DNA from: JAIBJN01 sp963839745
Lineage (GTDB): Bacteria > Actinomycetota > Thermoleophilia > Gaiellales > Gaiellaceae
DNA: 64,000 nt
Assembly: GCA_963839745.1 (NCBI GenBank)
Contig: CAWIWC010000001.1
Location: 145,475 to 209,474 of the forward strand
Direction of reading: 5' to 3'
Shown piece after piece: positions 43,631 to 55,616 of the stretch. The position numbers were made by a program, and so were the translations under genes. Position 1 is the first letter of the stretch, and each line of letters opens with the position of its first letter. The notes under the pieces were generated by a model. That model did not search any database, was not told where the DNA came from, and was given only the letters and a program-made list of their open reading frames with translations.

Positions 43631-44616
43631 GCGAGGGCGAAGCGGTCGGTCATGCCGGCCACGTAGTCCGTGACGCGTTCCGGGATGTCGCCCGGCCGGT
43701 CGGCCGGGAGGTCCTCGGGATGGTCGACGAGCCAGTCGAAGATGTGGCGCACCGTCCCGACGGCGAGCGTGCGCTGCTCCTGCGCCTCGGGCCCGAGGTA
43801 GACGCGCTCGAACATGAACGCGCGCAGGTCGAGCATCGCCCTGCCGATGTCATGGCTCTGGACGATGTCGTCGGCGTTGGCCGAGGACTCGACGATGTCG
43901 TGCACGAGCGTGTCGATCCGGCGCGAGCCGCGCTCGCCGAGGAGCGCGAGCTCCTCGTGCGGCAGCTCCTCGGCCCTGAGAAGGCCGGCGCGCAACGCGT
44001 CGTCGATGTCGTGGTTGATGTAGGCGACGCGGTCGACGAGGCGGACGATCTTGCCCTCGAGGGTGGCTGGCTCGTTCGGCCCAGTGTGGTTGAGGATCCC
44101 GTCGCGCGTCTCGACCGTGAGGTTGAGCCCGCGCCCGTCGCGCTCGAGGAGCTCGACGACGCGCAGCGACTGCTCGTTGTGGCGGAACTGGCGGCCGAAG
44201 CGCTCGGAGAGCACCTCGTCGAGGGCCTCCTCGCCGGTGTGGCCGAACGGCGCGTGCCCGAGGTCGTGGCCGAGCGCGATGGCCTCGGCGAGGTCCTCGT
44301 TCAGTCGCAGCGCACGGGCGACGGAGCGCGAGATCCCGGCGGTCTCGAGCGTGTGCGTGAGCCGCGTCCGGTAGTGGTCGCCCTTCGGGTCGATGAAGAC
44401 CTGGGTCTTGTGCTTGAGGCGGCGGAACGCCTTGCAGTGGACGATGCGGTCCCGGTCGCGCTGGAACGGCGTCCGCAGCCGGCACTCCTCCTCCTCCGCG
44501 TGCGCACGCCCGCGCGTCTCGTAGGAGCGCACGGCGCGCGGGGAGAGCCACGTCTCCTCCTGCTCACGGATCCGGGTCTCGAACCCGTCAGCGACTCGTC
44601 CGGCTAGGTCCGGCAC
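43621..44616 (-). CDS. dgt: Deoxyguanosinetriphosphate triphosphohydrolase-like protein
   Basis: A 331-residue HD-domain phosphohydrolase. The motifs are RRLKHKTQVF, HYRTRLTHTLETAGISRSVA (His ligand), ALGHDLGHAPFGHTGE (HD) and the far Asp in VDRVAYINHDIDD. It hydrolyses dGTP or other dNTPs to nucleoside and triphosphate. The dgt-dnaG order is common in actinobacteria. GTG 44616 is preceded by TAGCGT six bases upstream. Confidence 0.94.
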   Translation of the reverse strand: MPDLAGRVADGFETRIREQEETWLSPRAVRSYETRGRAHAEEEECRLRTPFQRDRDRIVHCKAFRRLKHKTQVFIDPKGDHYRTRLTHTLETAGISRSVARALRLNEDLAEAIALGHDLGHAPFGHTGEEALDEVLSERFGRQFRHNEQSLRVVELLERDGRGLNLTVETRDGILNHTGPNEPATLEGKIVRLVDRVAYINHDIDDALRAGLLRAEELPHEELALLGERGSRRIDTLVHDIVESSANADDIVQSHDIGRAMLDLRAFMFERVYLGPEAQEQRTLAVGTVRHIFDWLVDHPEDLPADRPGDIPERVTDYVAGMTDRFALAWR

Positions 44617-44622
44617 GTTCCT

Positions 44623-44628
44623 ACGCTA
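44623..44628 (-). promoter_or_regulatory. -10 box TAGCGT, 6 nt before dgt GTG
   Basis: TANNNT hexamer directly before the start at 44616, suggesting a leaderless dgt-dnaG message. Confidence 0.4.
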
Positions 44629-45411
44629 GATGATGATGGGGACAGTGCCGCCGTCTGCGCTCCAGGCGGATCCCGTCACGTAGCTGGCGCGGTCCGAGCA
44701 CAGGAAGACGATGACGGACGCGATCTCCTCCGGCTCGGCCAGGCGGCCGAGCGGCCGGCCCTTCCCGACGCCCTCGAGGACCTGCTCGCGCGTCTTCCCC
44801 GAGCGGGCTGCGGCCTGGTCGGCGAGGCCGCCCTCCGCGAGCCACGCAGGCGATGCAGTCGGACCAGGGGTGACCGCGTTGCAGAGGATGCCGTCGCCTG
44901 CGTACACGTCCGCGATGAGGCGCGAGAGCGAGAGCACCGCGGCCTTCGTGACGCTGTAGTCCGGCATGCCCGCCGACGGGCGCTTCCCGGCCGTCGAGCT
45001 GACGTTGACGATCCGCCCCGAGCCCCGCTCGCGCATGCCGGGCAGCACGGCGTTGATCGCGCGCACGTAGCTCATCACGTTCAGCTCCCACATGGACTGC
45101 CAGTCCTCGTCGGTCAGCTCGTCGAAGCTCCGCTGATAGGCGACGCCGACGTTGTTGACGAGGCAGTCGACCGCCCCGACCTCGCTCGTCGCGGCCTCGA
45201 CCAGCGTCCGCGGGCCGTCCGGCGCGCCGAGGTCCACCGCAACTCCGAGCGCCGCGCCGATCTCTCCCACAGCCGCGTCCACCCGCGCCTGGTCTCGGCC
45301 GCTGATGACGACGCGCGCGCCCTCCTCTGCCAGCAGGCGCGCGGTCTCGCGGCCGATCCCGGCCGTCGAGCCCGTGACGATGCAGACGCGGTCTCTGAGG
45401 CCGAGTTCCAC
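44626..45411 (-). CDS. SDR family NAD(P)-dependent oxidoreductase
   Basis: A 261-residue classical short-chain dehydrogenase. The cofactor motif is TGSTAGIGRETA, the structural motif is LVNNVGVAYQ, catalytic Ser is in NVSSTAGKRPS and YSVTKAAVLS gives the YxxxK pair. The C-terminal SDRASYVTGSAWSADGG is typical. The substrate is unknown. GTG 45411 is divergent from a cupin gene, sharing a 7-bp box that reads as a -10 on both strands. Confidence 0.92.
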   Translation of the reverse strand: MELGLRDRVCIVTGSTAGIGRETARLLAEEGARVVISGRDQARVDAAVGEIGAALGVAVDLGAPDGPRTLVEAATSEVGAVDCLVNNVGVAYQRSFDELTDEDWQSMWELNVMSYVRAINAVLPGMRERGSGRIVNVSSTAGKRPSAGMPDYSVTKAAVLSLSRLIADVYAGDGILCNAVTPGPTASPAWLAEGGLADQAAARSGKTREQVLEGVGKGRPLGRLAEPEEIASVIVFLCSDRASYVTGSAWSADGGTVPIII

Positions 45412-45418
45412 GGATGCC

Positions 45419-45425
45419 TACGATA
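45419..45425. promoter_or_regulatory. Overlapping divergent -10 elements
   Basis: Positions 45419-45424 read TACGAT on the plus strand, 7 nt before ATG 45432. Positions 45425-45420 read TATCGT on the minus strand, 8 nt before GTG 45411. A single 7-bp sequence could thus serve as the -10 for both genes, each leaderless. Confidence 0.5.
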
Positions 45426-45431
45426 ACGAGC

Positions 45432-45848
45432 ATGGGGTTCGCCTACGGCACGATCGACGACTTCGGCTCGGGCGTCTTCCGCAAGGTGCGCCGCGCGCTC
45501 GGGGTGACCGCCTTCGGCGTCAACGCGATGGTGCTCCCGCCCGGCACCGGCTGGTTCGAGCACTTCCACGACGAGCAGGACGAGCTGTATTTCGTGCACC
45601 GCGGCCGCGCCGCCTTCGACGTCGAGGGCGAGCGCTTCGAGCTCGGCCCGGGCGGCGTCTGCCACGTCGAGTCCACGACCCCTCGCAAGGTCTGGAACCC
45701 CGGCGAGGAGACGCTCGTCCTCATGGTCGTGGGCGGGAAGGGCGGCTACGTCGGCCGCGACGGCCACATGGTGGACGCGGCCGACGAGGAGCGGCGACGA
45801 GCCTTCAGCGCCGGCGAGGAGGCCACCATCCGGCGTCTCCCCGAGTGA
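45432..45848 (+). CDS. Cupin domain protein
   Basis: A 138-residue single cupin from ATG 45432 (alternative ATG 45414, which lies within the -10 box). The cupin motifs are WFEHFHDEQDELYFVHRG and the second strand pair ending GVCHVESTTPRKVWN. The three His/Glu metal-ligand pattern is partly present. Function unknown. Its stop overlaps GTG 45845 of the phosphatase gene (GTGA), so the two are coupled. Confidence 0.85.
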   Translation: MGFAYGTIDDFGSGVFRKVRRALGVTAFGVNAMVLPPGTGWFEHFHDEQDELYFVHRGRAAFDVEGERFELGPGGVCHVESTTPRKVWNPGEETLVLMVVGGKGGYVGRDGHMVDAADEERRRAFSAGEEATIRRLPE

Positions 45849-46429
45849 CGACCCTCTACCTCGCCCGCCACGGGGAGAGTGACTGGAACGCCGCCAACCG
45901 GTTCCAGGGACATAGTGATCGCCCGCTGACCGAGCTCGGCCGCCGGCAGGCCGAGGCCCTGGCCGAGAAGCTCGAATCGCACGCGGCGTTGACCGCGATC
46001 TACTCGAGCCCGCTCGCGCGGGCGTTCGAGACCGCGTCGATCGTCGGTGCGCGCCTCGGTCTCCAGCCGACCCCGGTCGACGACCTTCGGGAGGTCGACG
46101 TCGGCGGCTGGTCGGGGCTCAGCCGGAGCGAGGTCGAGGCGAGGTACCCCGACGCGTTCCGCCGCTGGCTCGACGGCGGCGAGGGCTGGGAGGACGGCGA
46201 GACCTACGCGGACATGGCCACCCGGGTGCTGGACGCGCTCCGGCGCATCGCGGGAAGCCACCCCGACGACGAGGTCCTCGTCGTCTCCCACGGCGGGCCG
46301 ATCAGGGCCATCCACGCCGTCGCCGCCGGGATCGACGTGCACGCGTATCGCCGTCTCAACCGCGTCGAAGGTAACGCGGACGTGTCCCGTGTGGCCGTCG
46401 AGGGAGACAGGATCTCCCGGCTAGACTGA
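45845..46429 (+). CDS. Histidine phosphatase family protein
   Basis: A 194-residue phosphoglycerate-mutase-like enzyme. The catalytic motif LARHGESDWN is at the N-terminus and the second His in VSHGGPIRAIHA near the end, with the acid in REVDVGGWSGLS. Family members are phosphatases or mutases of small phosphomonoesters. The start is GTG 45845. Substrate unknown. Confidence 0.9.
   Translation: MTTLYLARHGESDWNAANRFQGHSDRPLTELGRRQAEALAEKLESHAALTAIYSSPLARAFETASIVGARLGLQPTPVDDLREVDVGGWSGLSRSEVEARYPDAFRRWLDGGEGWEDGETYADMATRVLDALRRIAGSHPDDEVLVVSHGGPIRAIHAVAAGIDVHAYRRLNRVEGNADVSRVAVEGDRISRLD
46422..46427 (+). promoter_or_regulatory. -10 box TAGACT, 6 nt before GTG 46434
   Basis: TANNNT hexamer that overlaps the end of the phosphatase gene and precedes the next start at 46434. 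Confidence 0.45.
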
Positions 46430-46433
46430 GCCC

Positions 46434-46676
46434 GTGGAGGACTACACGAACAAGTACAAGGGCGAGCAGGTCGAGCTCGAGCTCTTCGGCGGCGAGTACC
46501 AGGAGGGCACGCTGACCGCGTACTGCGCCGTCGAAGGGATCCCCCACGTCGAGCTCAACGGCCACATCCTCATTCCGCTGCAGAACATCGCCTCGCTCCA
46601 CTGCTCGAGCCGGTGCGACGCGCCCGAGCCCGACTGGCCGCCGCGCGGCCTGGCCGAGAGCGAAGGGGACACGTAG
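46434..46676 (+). CDS. Small conserved-looking hypothetical protein, 80 aa
   Basis: Starts at GTG 46434 with the -10-like TAGACT just upstream. The sequence (MEDYTNKYKGEQVELELFGG, ELNGHILIPLQNIASLHC) suggests a small beta-barrel, vaguely Sm/Hfq-like in strand pattern, but I do not recognise a family. Two Cys at the end (HCSSRC) may bind metal. It is followed 12 bp later by the M48 peptidase gene. Confidence 0.65.
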   Translation: MEDYTNKYKGEQVELELFGGEYQEGTLTAYCAVEGIPHVELNGHILIPLQNIASLHCSSRCDAPEPDWPPRGLAESEGDT

Positions 46677-46688
46677 GCCGGCGGCGCC

Positions 46689-47531
46689 GTGCGCGGCTTC
46701 GCACACTCGGCGCTCAACGTCGGCAAGGCGCTCATCCTCTACGGGGGCCTGGCCGGAGGGCTCTACGCCCTCGGCTGGTGGATCGGCGGAGTCCGCCTGG
46801 GCAGCGTCTTCCTCGTCGTCGGCCTGCTGATGGTGGCGACGGTGTACTGGTACGGGCCGCGCGTGATCCTTGCGTCGCTGGGCGCGCGGGAGCTGACGCT
46901 CGCGGAGGCGCCTGCCCTGCACTCGACCGCCGAGCGCCTCGCCATGGCTGCCGGCGTCGAGCGTCCGAAGCTCTATCTCATCGATGACGGCCACCCGCGG
47001 GCTTTGTCCGTCGGTCGCGGGCCGGGCGCCTCGGGCATCGCCCTGACGCAGGGCCTGGTGACGCTGCTGCCGCCCGCCGAGCTGGAGGGCGTGCTCGCCC
47101 ACGAGCTTGCCCACGCGCGGCATCGCGACGTCCTCGTGCAGACGCCGGTCGTCCTGATCGCCGGCTGGCTCGTCGAGGCGAGCCGGATCGGGGGCTTCCT
47201 CGAGCGTGCGCTGCTCTTCGTCCTCGGCCCGGTGGCCGCGAGCATCGTGCAGGTCTTCCTCTCGCCCAAGCGCGAGTTCGCCGCCGACCGCCGCGCGGCC
47301 GACATCTGCGGGTCGCCGCACCCCGTCGCGGACGCGCTCGTCCGCATCGAGCAGGCGATGGAGCTCGTCCGCTTCCAGGCGAGCGCCGTGACCGAGCCGC
47401 TCTACGTGGTCAACCCGTTCGAGCCCGTCGGGCTCGCGGCGATGTTCTCGACCCATCCGCCGATCGGCGAGCGGGTCGCACGCCTCCGCGCTCTCGACCC
47501 CGAGTGGCGCGAGAAGCTGCGCGCGGCCTAG
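46689..47531 (+). CDS. M48 family membrane metalloprotease
   Basis: A 280-residue protein with two N-terminal hydrophobic segments (ALILYGGLAGGLYALGWW and GSVFLVVGLLMVATVYW), the HExxH motif VLAHELAHARHRD and the third-ligand region KREFAADRRAAD. The helical C-terminus ends with STHPPIGERVARL. HtpX-like enzymes degrade misfolded membrane proteins. It is probably coupled to the small upstream gene. Confidence 0.9.
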   Translation: MRGFAHSALNVGKALILYGGLAGGLYALGWWIGGVRLGSVFLVVGLLMVATVYWYGPRVILASLGARELTLAEAPALHSTAERLAMAAGVERPKLYLIDDGHPRALSVGRGPGASGIALTQGLVTLLPPAELEGVLAHELAHARHRDVLVQTPVVLIAGWLVEASRIGGFLERALLFVLGPVAASIVQVFLSPKREFAADRRAADICGSPHPVADALVRIEQAMELVRFQASAVTEPLYVVNPFEPVGLAAMFSTHPPIGERVARLRALDPEWREKLRAA

Positions 47532-47698
47532 CGGGGCCGCTCGATCGAAAGCGCGCCTGTGCGTCCGTGTAGACGACGCCGTTCCAGCGCACTGTGACGA
47601 GGGCACGAATCTCCGCGCGCGACCGTGGCCAGGATGCCGCTTGCCGCCAGGACGAGCACGACCGCGCCGAGCGAGCGAGCTCCGTTCCTCACGTCCAT
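47528..47698 (-). CDS. Possible small membrane/secreted protein, low confidence
   Basis: ATG 47698 gives 56 residues with a hydrophobic N-terminus (ARSLGAVVLVLAASGILATVA). In the neighbouring frame the tail reads REIRALVTVRWNGVVYTDAQ, which would follow by skipping one base. It overlaps the end of the M48 gene on the opposite strand. No SD is clear. Confidence 0.25.
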   Translation of the reverse strand: MDVRNGARSLGAVVLVLAASGILATVARGDSCPRHSALERRRLHGRTGALSIERPR

Positions 47699-47786
47699 CT
47701 AGACGCCGCACGGCGGTGGATGTTGCCGTAGAGTCCTCGCGTCCGACCCTGCGGCTACCGTCCTCGCGGACGGAAGAAGGAGGACG

Positions 47787-48284
47787 ATGACAAGGCGGAG
47801 ACGGCGTCGCTTCGCCGTTTGGATGGCTGTGCTGGTCGCGCTCGCCTGTGCGGGCTCTGCGGTCGCGGACCCGATGGGCGGCTGGACCGGCTCGAAGGGC
47901 CCGTTCTCCTGGGAGGCCAAGCGTCTCACCTGCGGGAACGTCGGCGACAGCGCCAGCCGCGTGCGGGCGCACACCCGCTGGCGGATGAGCCCGGCCAACG
48001 GCTACGTCCGCCTCACGTTCACGCGCGAGCTCAAGAACGAGAGCACCGGCGCCTGGAAGGTCGTGCACCGCCAGCGCCGGTCGACGAAGAACACCGCGCT
48101 CGAGGGCGCTCGCGGGGTGCTGCACTGGTCGCAGTGGTTCTTCCCGTTCGAGGGCGAGGGCGGCGCCACGACCCGGCACACCGTCACGTTCGAGTGGCTC
48201 CGCGACCGGCCTCCCGGCGCCGGCGCAGATCCGCGGTTGCTGAGGCGCGTGCGGGCGTTCGCCCCCTGCGTCGTCGCGCCGTAG
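47787..48284 (+). CDS. Secreted hypothetical protein, 165 aa
   Basis: ATG 47787 is preceded by AAGGAGGA. The product has a signal peptide (RRRFAVWMAVLVALACAGS) and a beta-rich mature part with two Cys (RLTCGNVGDSAS and FAPCVV). I do not recognise the family. It is followed by a hairpin and the rRNA operon on the other strand. Confidence 0.75.
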   Translation: MTRRRRRRFAVWMAVLVALACAGSAVADPMGGWTGSKGPFSWEAKRLTCGNVGDSASRVRAHTRWRMSPANGYVRLTFTRELKNESTGAWKVVHRQRRSTKNTALEGARGVLHWSQWFFPFEGEGGATTRHTVTFEWLRDRPPGAGADPRLLRRVRAFAPCVVAP

Positions 48285-48297
48285 AGGTCCAACCACG

Positions 48298-48323
48298 AAA
48301 GGGCCGCCTCGCGGCGACCCTTT
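48298..48323. terminator. Hairpin between secreted protein gene and 5S rRNA
   Basis: AAAGGG (48298-48303) pairs with CCCTTT (48318-48323) and CGCC with GGCG around a TCGC loop. It can serve both the plus-strand gene ending at 48284 and the minus-strand rRNA operon. Confidence 0.7.
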
Positions 48324-48332
48324 CAAGAAAAA

Positions 48333-48447
<115 letters not shown>

Positions 48448-48477
48448 AACTGTGAGTTGTCGGTGACGCGATCGTTC

Positions 48478-48503
48478 GCGCACCCTCAAAACTCCATAGC
48501 GAC
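48478..48503 (-). other. 3' arm of 23S rRNA processing stem
   Basis: This segment is nearly complementary to 51527-51553 on the other side of 23S (shared AAAACTCCATAGCG core), so the precursor forms a long stem for RNase III-type cleavage. Confidence 0.7.
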
Positions 48504-48518
48504 TTTTTTACGGTGTTC

Positions 48519-51509
<2,991 letters not shown>

Positions 51510-51726
51510 TGAAGAACACCGTGTATGCCGCTATGGAGTTTTCAAGGTGCGCGCGGGCGATCCCGCAGAGAAGAGCCGGCTGGCGCCGGTCTCTCAAAAC
51601 TCAACAGCGTAAAACGTCGAGGTCGACGTAAGTTCTAGGCGAGCCCGGGCACCGGACGAATCGAGGGATCCTCGAGACATCGACGGGCCGGGCGCCCGCG
51701 GGAGTTGGAGCTCCCGCATTCCCTAG
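51510..51726 (-). other. 16S-23S internal spacer with processing-stem arms
   Basis: 217 bp with no tRNA gene. It holds the 5' arm for the 23S stem (51527-51553) and the 3' arm for the 16S stem (51588-51610), the latter matching the 16S leader at 53408-53431 in 21 of 23 positions. Confidence 0.75.
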
Positions 51727-53275
<1,549 letters not shown>

Positions 53276-53407
53276 ACCTTTCGCAGTCAGCCCGAAGGCT
53301 GGTTGCTAACAGGTTCAAGTTGAGCTTGAGCTCAAAGTCCCCTCTCGAGAGAGGAGACGGGTTCATTTAGACCCCTCACGCCAAAGGCGCGAGAGGGTCT
53401 CGACGTT

Positions 53408-53431
53408 CACGCTGTTGAGTTTTCAAAGACC
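53408..53431 (-). promoter_or_regulatory. boxA-like element and 5' arm of 16S processing stem
   Basis: Reads GGTCTTTGAAAACTCAACAG on the minus strand; TCTTTGAAAA is close to the boxA antitermination consensus. It also pairs with 51588-51610 to form the 16S processing stem. Confidence 0.65.
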
Positions 53432-53451
53432 GGGCGCTGCGGGCCGGCACG

Positions 53452-53480
53452 AAAAAGGCCTCCAACTCACGCGGGAGGCC
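53452..53480 (-). terminator. Terminator-like hairpin in the rRNA leader
   Basis: On the minus strand GGCCTCC (53480-53474) pairs with GGAGGCC (53463-53457) through a 10-nt loop, then TTTTT (53456-53452). It stands between the rRNA promoter and 16S, so it could act as an attenuator overcome by antitermination. Confidence 0.65.
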
Positions 53481-53577
53481 CCTGGAGGAAGTGATACTCG
53501 GTCGTATCAGGCTTCAGCCGTGGGCCTTCTCCGTTGGTCGTTTGCCAGATTCGCGCAGCCGTACAAGCGGCCGAGGA

Positions 53578-53605
53578 ATGATAGCAACGACTAGGGGGGT
53601 GTCAA
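53578..53605 (-). promoter_or_regulatory. rRNA operon sigma-70 promoter
   Basis: TTGACA (53600-53605), a 16-bp spacer and TATCAT (53578-53583) on the minus strand. It gives a leader of about 300 nt before 16S and is the best consensus promoter in the window. It starts right after the tyrS stop. An inverted repeat TGATAC/GTATCA lies in the leader at 53492-53509. Confidence 0.85.
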
Positions 53606-53614
53606 GCGGCGCCC

Positions 53615-54781
53615 TCAGACGGCGCGAAGGCGCACGAACTGGCGCTTTCCGACCTGGAGGACCGCGTCGTCCAGAGAGGCCCGCGGGAGGTCCAGATCCG
53701 CTGTGGGCGCGCCGTTGAGCTTCACCCCGCCCTGGGCGATCATCCTGCGCGCGTCGCTGGTCGAGAGCCCGAAGACCTCGCGGATGACGGCGGGCAGGTG
53801 GACGGGGTCGCCGGGCGGAAGCTCGGCCTCGGGCACCTCGTCCGGCGCGCGGCCCTCCCGCACCACTCGCGTGAAGTGTGCCTCGGCCTCGCTCGCCGCC
53901 TCCTCCCCGTGCGAGCGCCGCACGACGAAGCGCGCCAGCTCGAGCTTCGCCTCGAGGGGGTCGAGCCCCGCCGGGTCGACCTCCGACTCCATCACGAGCC
54001 GGTAGTACTCGGGCAAGAGCTCGTCGGAGATCCGCATCGTCTTGCCGAACTGCTCCTCGGGTGGGTCGGTGAGGCCGATGTAGTTGCCGAGCGACGCGCT
54101 CATCTTGCGCCCGTCGAGGCCGATCAGGAGGGGCGTCGTCAAGGCGACCTGAGGCTCGAGGCCGTAGGCCTGCATCACCTCACGGCCGGCGAGGAGGTTG
54201 TAGAGCTGGTCCGTGCCGCCGAGCTCGACGTCGGCCTGGATCGCGACCGAGTCGTACGCCTGCATGAAGGGATAGAGGAGCTCGGAGACCGAGATGGCGG
54301 TCCCGGCCGCGAAGCGGTTGGCGAAGTCGTCCCGCTCGAGCAGGCGGGCCACAGTAATCGTCCGCGTCAGGCGGACGACCTCCGCGAAGTCCAGCTCGCG
54401 CAGCCACTCGCCGTTCATCCGCACCTCGAGTCGCTCCGGGCTCGTGTCGACGATCTGCGCCGCTTGCTCCAGGTAGGTGCGGGCGTTCGCGTCGATCTCC
54501 TCGTCGGAGAGGATCGGCCGCTCGCTCGAGCGCCCCGACGGGTCGCCGATCCGCGTCGTGTAGTCGCCGATGATGAGGACGCCGACGTGGCCGGCCCGCT
54601 GGAACGCGGCCATGCGCTGGAGCGGGATCGCATGCCCGACGTGGACGTGCGGGGCCGTCACGTCGATCCCGAGCTTCACGCGGAGCGGCCGCCCGAGGGC
54701 GAGCTTGCGTTCGAGCTCCCCCGCCGGGAGCACGTCGACCGCGTTGCGCGTCAGCTCGGAAAGGGAAGCGGGGGCGGCCAT
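53615..54781 (-). CDS. tyrS: Tyrosyl-tRNA synthetase
   Basis: A 388-residue class I synthetase. The HIGH motif appears as HVGHAIPLQR, the KMSKS motif as GRKMSASLGN and the tyrosine-binding segment as YPFMQAYDSVAI. A C-terminal S4 RNA-binding domain follows (IAQGGVKLNGAPTADLDL). It charges tRNA-Tyr. ATG 54781 has TATGAT 11 nt upstream. The 110-bp upstream region folds into a long stem-loop. Confidence 0.95.
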   Translation of the reverse strand: MAAPASLSELTRNAVDVLPAGELERKLALGRPLRVKLGIDVTAPHVHVGHAIPLQRMAAFQRAGHVGVLIIGDYTTRIGDPSGRSSERPILSDEEIDANARTYLEQAAQIVDTSPERLEVRMNGEWLRELDFAEVVRLTRTITVARLLERDDFANRFAAGTAISVSELLYPFMQAYDSVAIQADVELGGTDQLYNLLAGREVMQAYGLEPQVALTTPLLIGLDGRKMSASLGNYIGLTDPPEEQFGKTMRISDELLPEYYRLVMESEVDPAGLDPLEAKLELARFVVRRSHGEEAASEAEAHFTRVVREGRAPDEVPEAELPPGDPVHLPAVIREVFGLSTSDARRMIAQGGVKLNGAPTADLDLPRASLDDAVLQVGKRQFVRLRAV

Positions 54782-54792
54782 GGCCGCCCCCG

Positions 54793-54798
54793 ATCATA
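54793..54798 (-). promoter_or_regulatory. -10 box TATGAT, 11 nt before tyrS ATG
   Basis: TANNNT hexamer immediately upstream of tyrS. If active it would bypass the structured leader described separately. Confidence 0.4.
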
Positions 54799-54808
54799 GG
54801 GTTCTGGC

Positions 54809-54892
54809 AGGAGGCCTTGACGACACGCCAGCGGTGCCGCGCCCCGCTCCTCCCACGTCCCGACGTCGAGCAACATGTCGCCAAGGCCTCCT
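54809..54892 (-). promoter_or_regulatory. Structured leader upstream of tyrS
   Basis: Arms 54809-54824 and 54877-54892 are complementary over 16 positions with one mismatch (GGAGGCCTTG core), enclosing a GC-rich centre containing GCGGCACCGC. The 5' arm overlaps the stop of the upstream transporter gene. It could be an RNA regulatory element or a terminator of the transporter operon. The ACCGC centre recalls T-boxes, but no specifier loop was found. Confidence 0.45.
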
Positions 54893-55616
54893 AGAACGGA
54901 TAGGGAGCGAGGCTCCAGGCAGCGGTCGCGTACCAGATGCCGAACGCCAGGCTCGCCGTCCCGAGCACAGGGGCGACCCCGCCGAAGGCCGCGGAAACGG
55001 GCCGGGCGACGAGGGCGCGGCCGAAGCTGCCGGAGAGCATCGTCATCGACACCGCGGTGAAGACCGCCAGCACTGCGAGCGATGCGACGGAGAGCGCCGT
55101 GGACTCGATCGAGGCCACGAGGAGGATCCCGACGCCGGCGCTGCCGCCCATCCCGTGGACGAGGCCGATCCCGAAGGCCCCGAGCCGGCCGCGGGCATGC
55201 CTGTGCCCGTGACCGACGTGCACGTGCGAGTGGTCGAGGTCGCCGTGGGCGTGGGTGTGTTCGTGGAAGGCCCCGCGGCGCCACCGGATGAGCAGGCGGA
55301 CAGCGAGATAGACGATCACGATCGCGATCGCCGTCTCGGCGCCCTGCTGCACCCGCTCGGGCAGGTAGCTGTCCAGGAGCAGGATCGGGAGGCCGAAGAC
55401 GAAGAGCGTCAGGCCGTGCCCGAGCCCCCAGGCGAGGCCGAGCTCGCTCGCCCGCCGGCCGGCGCGGTCGCGTCCGCCGGCGACGAGGGTCGACACGGCC
55501 GCGAGGTGGTCGGGATCGGTTGCGTGCCTGAGGCCGAGCAGCACCGCGACGGCCAGCACGATCCAGATGGAGCCTCCGTCGGAGAAGGCAACGATTCTGT
55601 CGTCGAGTCCGAACAT
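54891..55616 (-). CDS. NiCoT/NicO-type nickel/cobalt transporter
   Basis: A 241-residue protein with about six membrane helices. The signature RHATDPDHLAAV (HX4DH) marks the nickel/cobalt transporter family. A His-rich loop (HEHTHAHGDLDHSHVHVGHG) lies between helices. It transports Ni2+ or Co2+ across the cytoplasmic membrane. ATG 55616 overlaps the stop of the RcnA-like gene by one base (TGATG), so the three metal genes form an operon. Confidence 0.85.
   Translation of the reverse strand: MFGLDDRIVAFSDGGSIWIVLAVAVLLGLRHATDPDHLAAVSTLVAGGRDRAGRRASELGLAWGLGHGLTLFVFGLPILLLDSYLPERVQQGAETAIAIVIVYLAVRLLIRWRRGAFHEHTHAHGDLDHSHVHVGHGHRHARGRLGAFGIGLVHGMGGSAGVGILLVASIESTALSVASLAVLAVFTAVSMTMLSGSFGRALVARPVSAAFGGVAPVLGTASLAFGIWYATAAWSLAPYPF

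Noticed and set aside
54809..54892. T-box riboswitch for tyrS
   Set aside because: An ACCGC core is present, but I found neither a Tyr specifier codon in a stem I loop nor the full T-box sequence; kept only as an unassigned structured leader.
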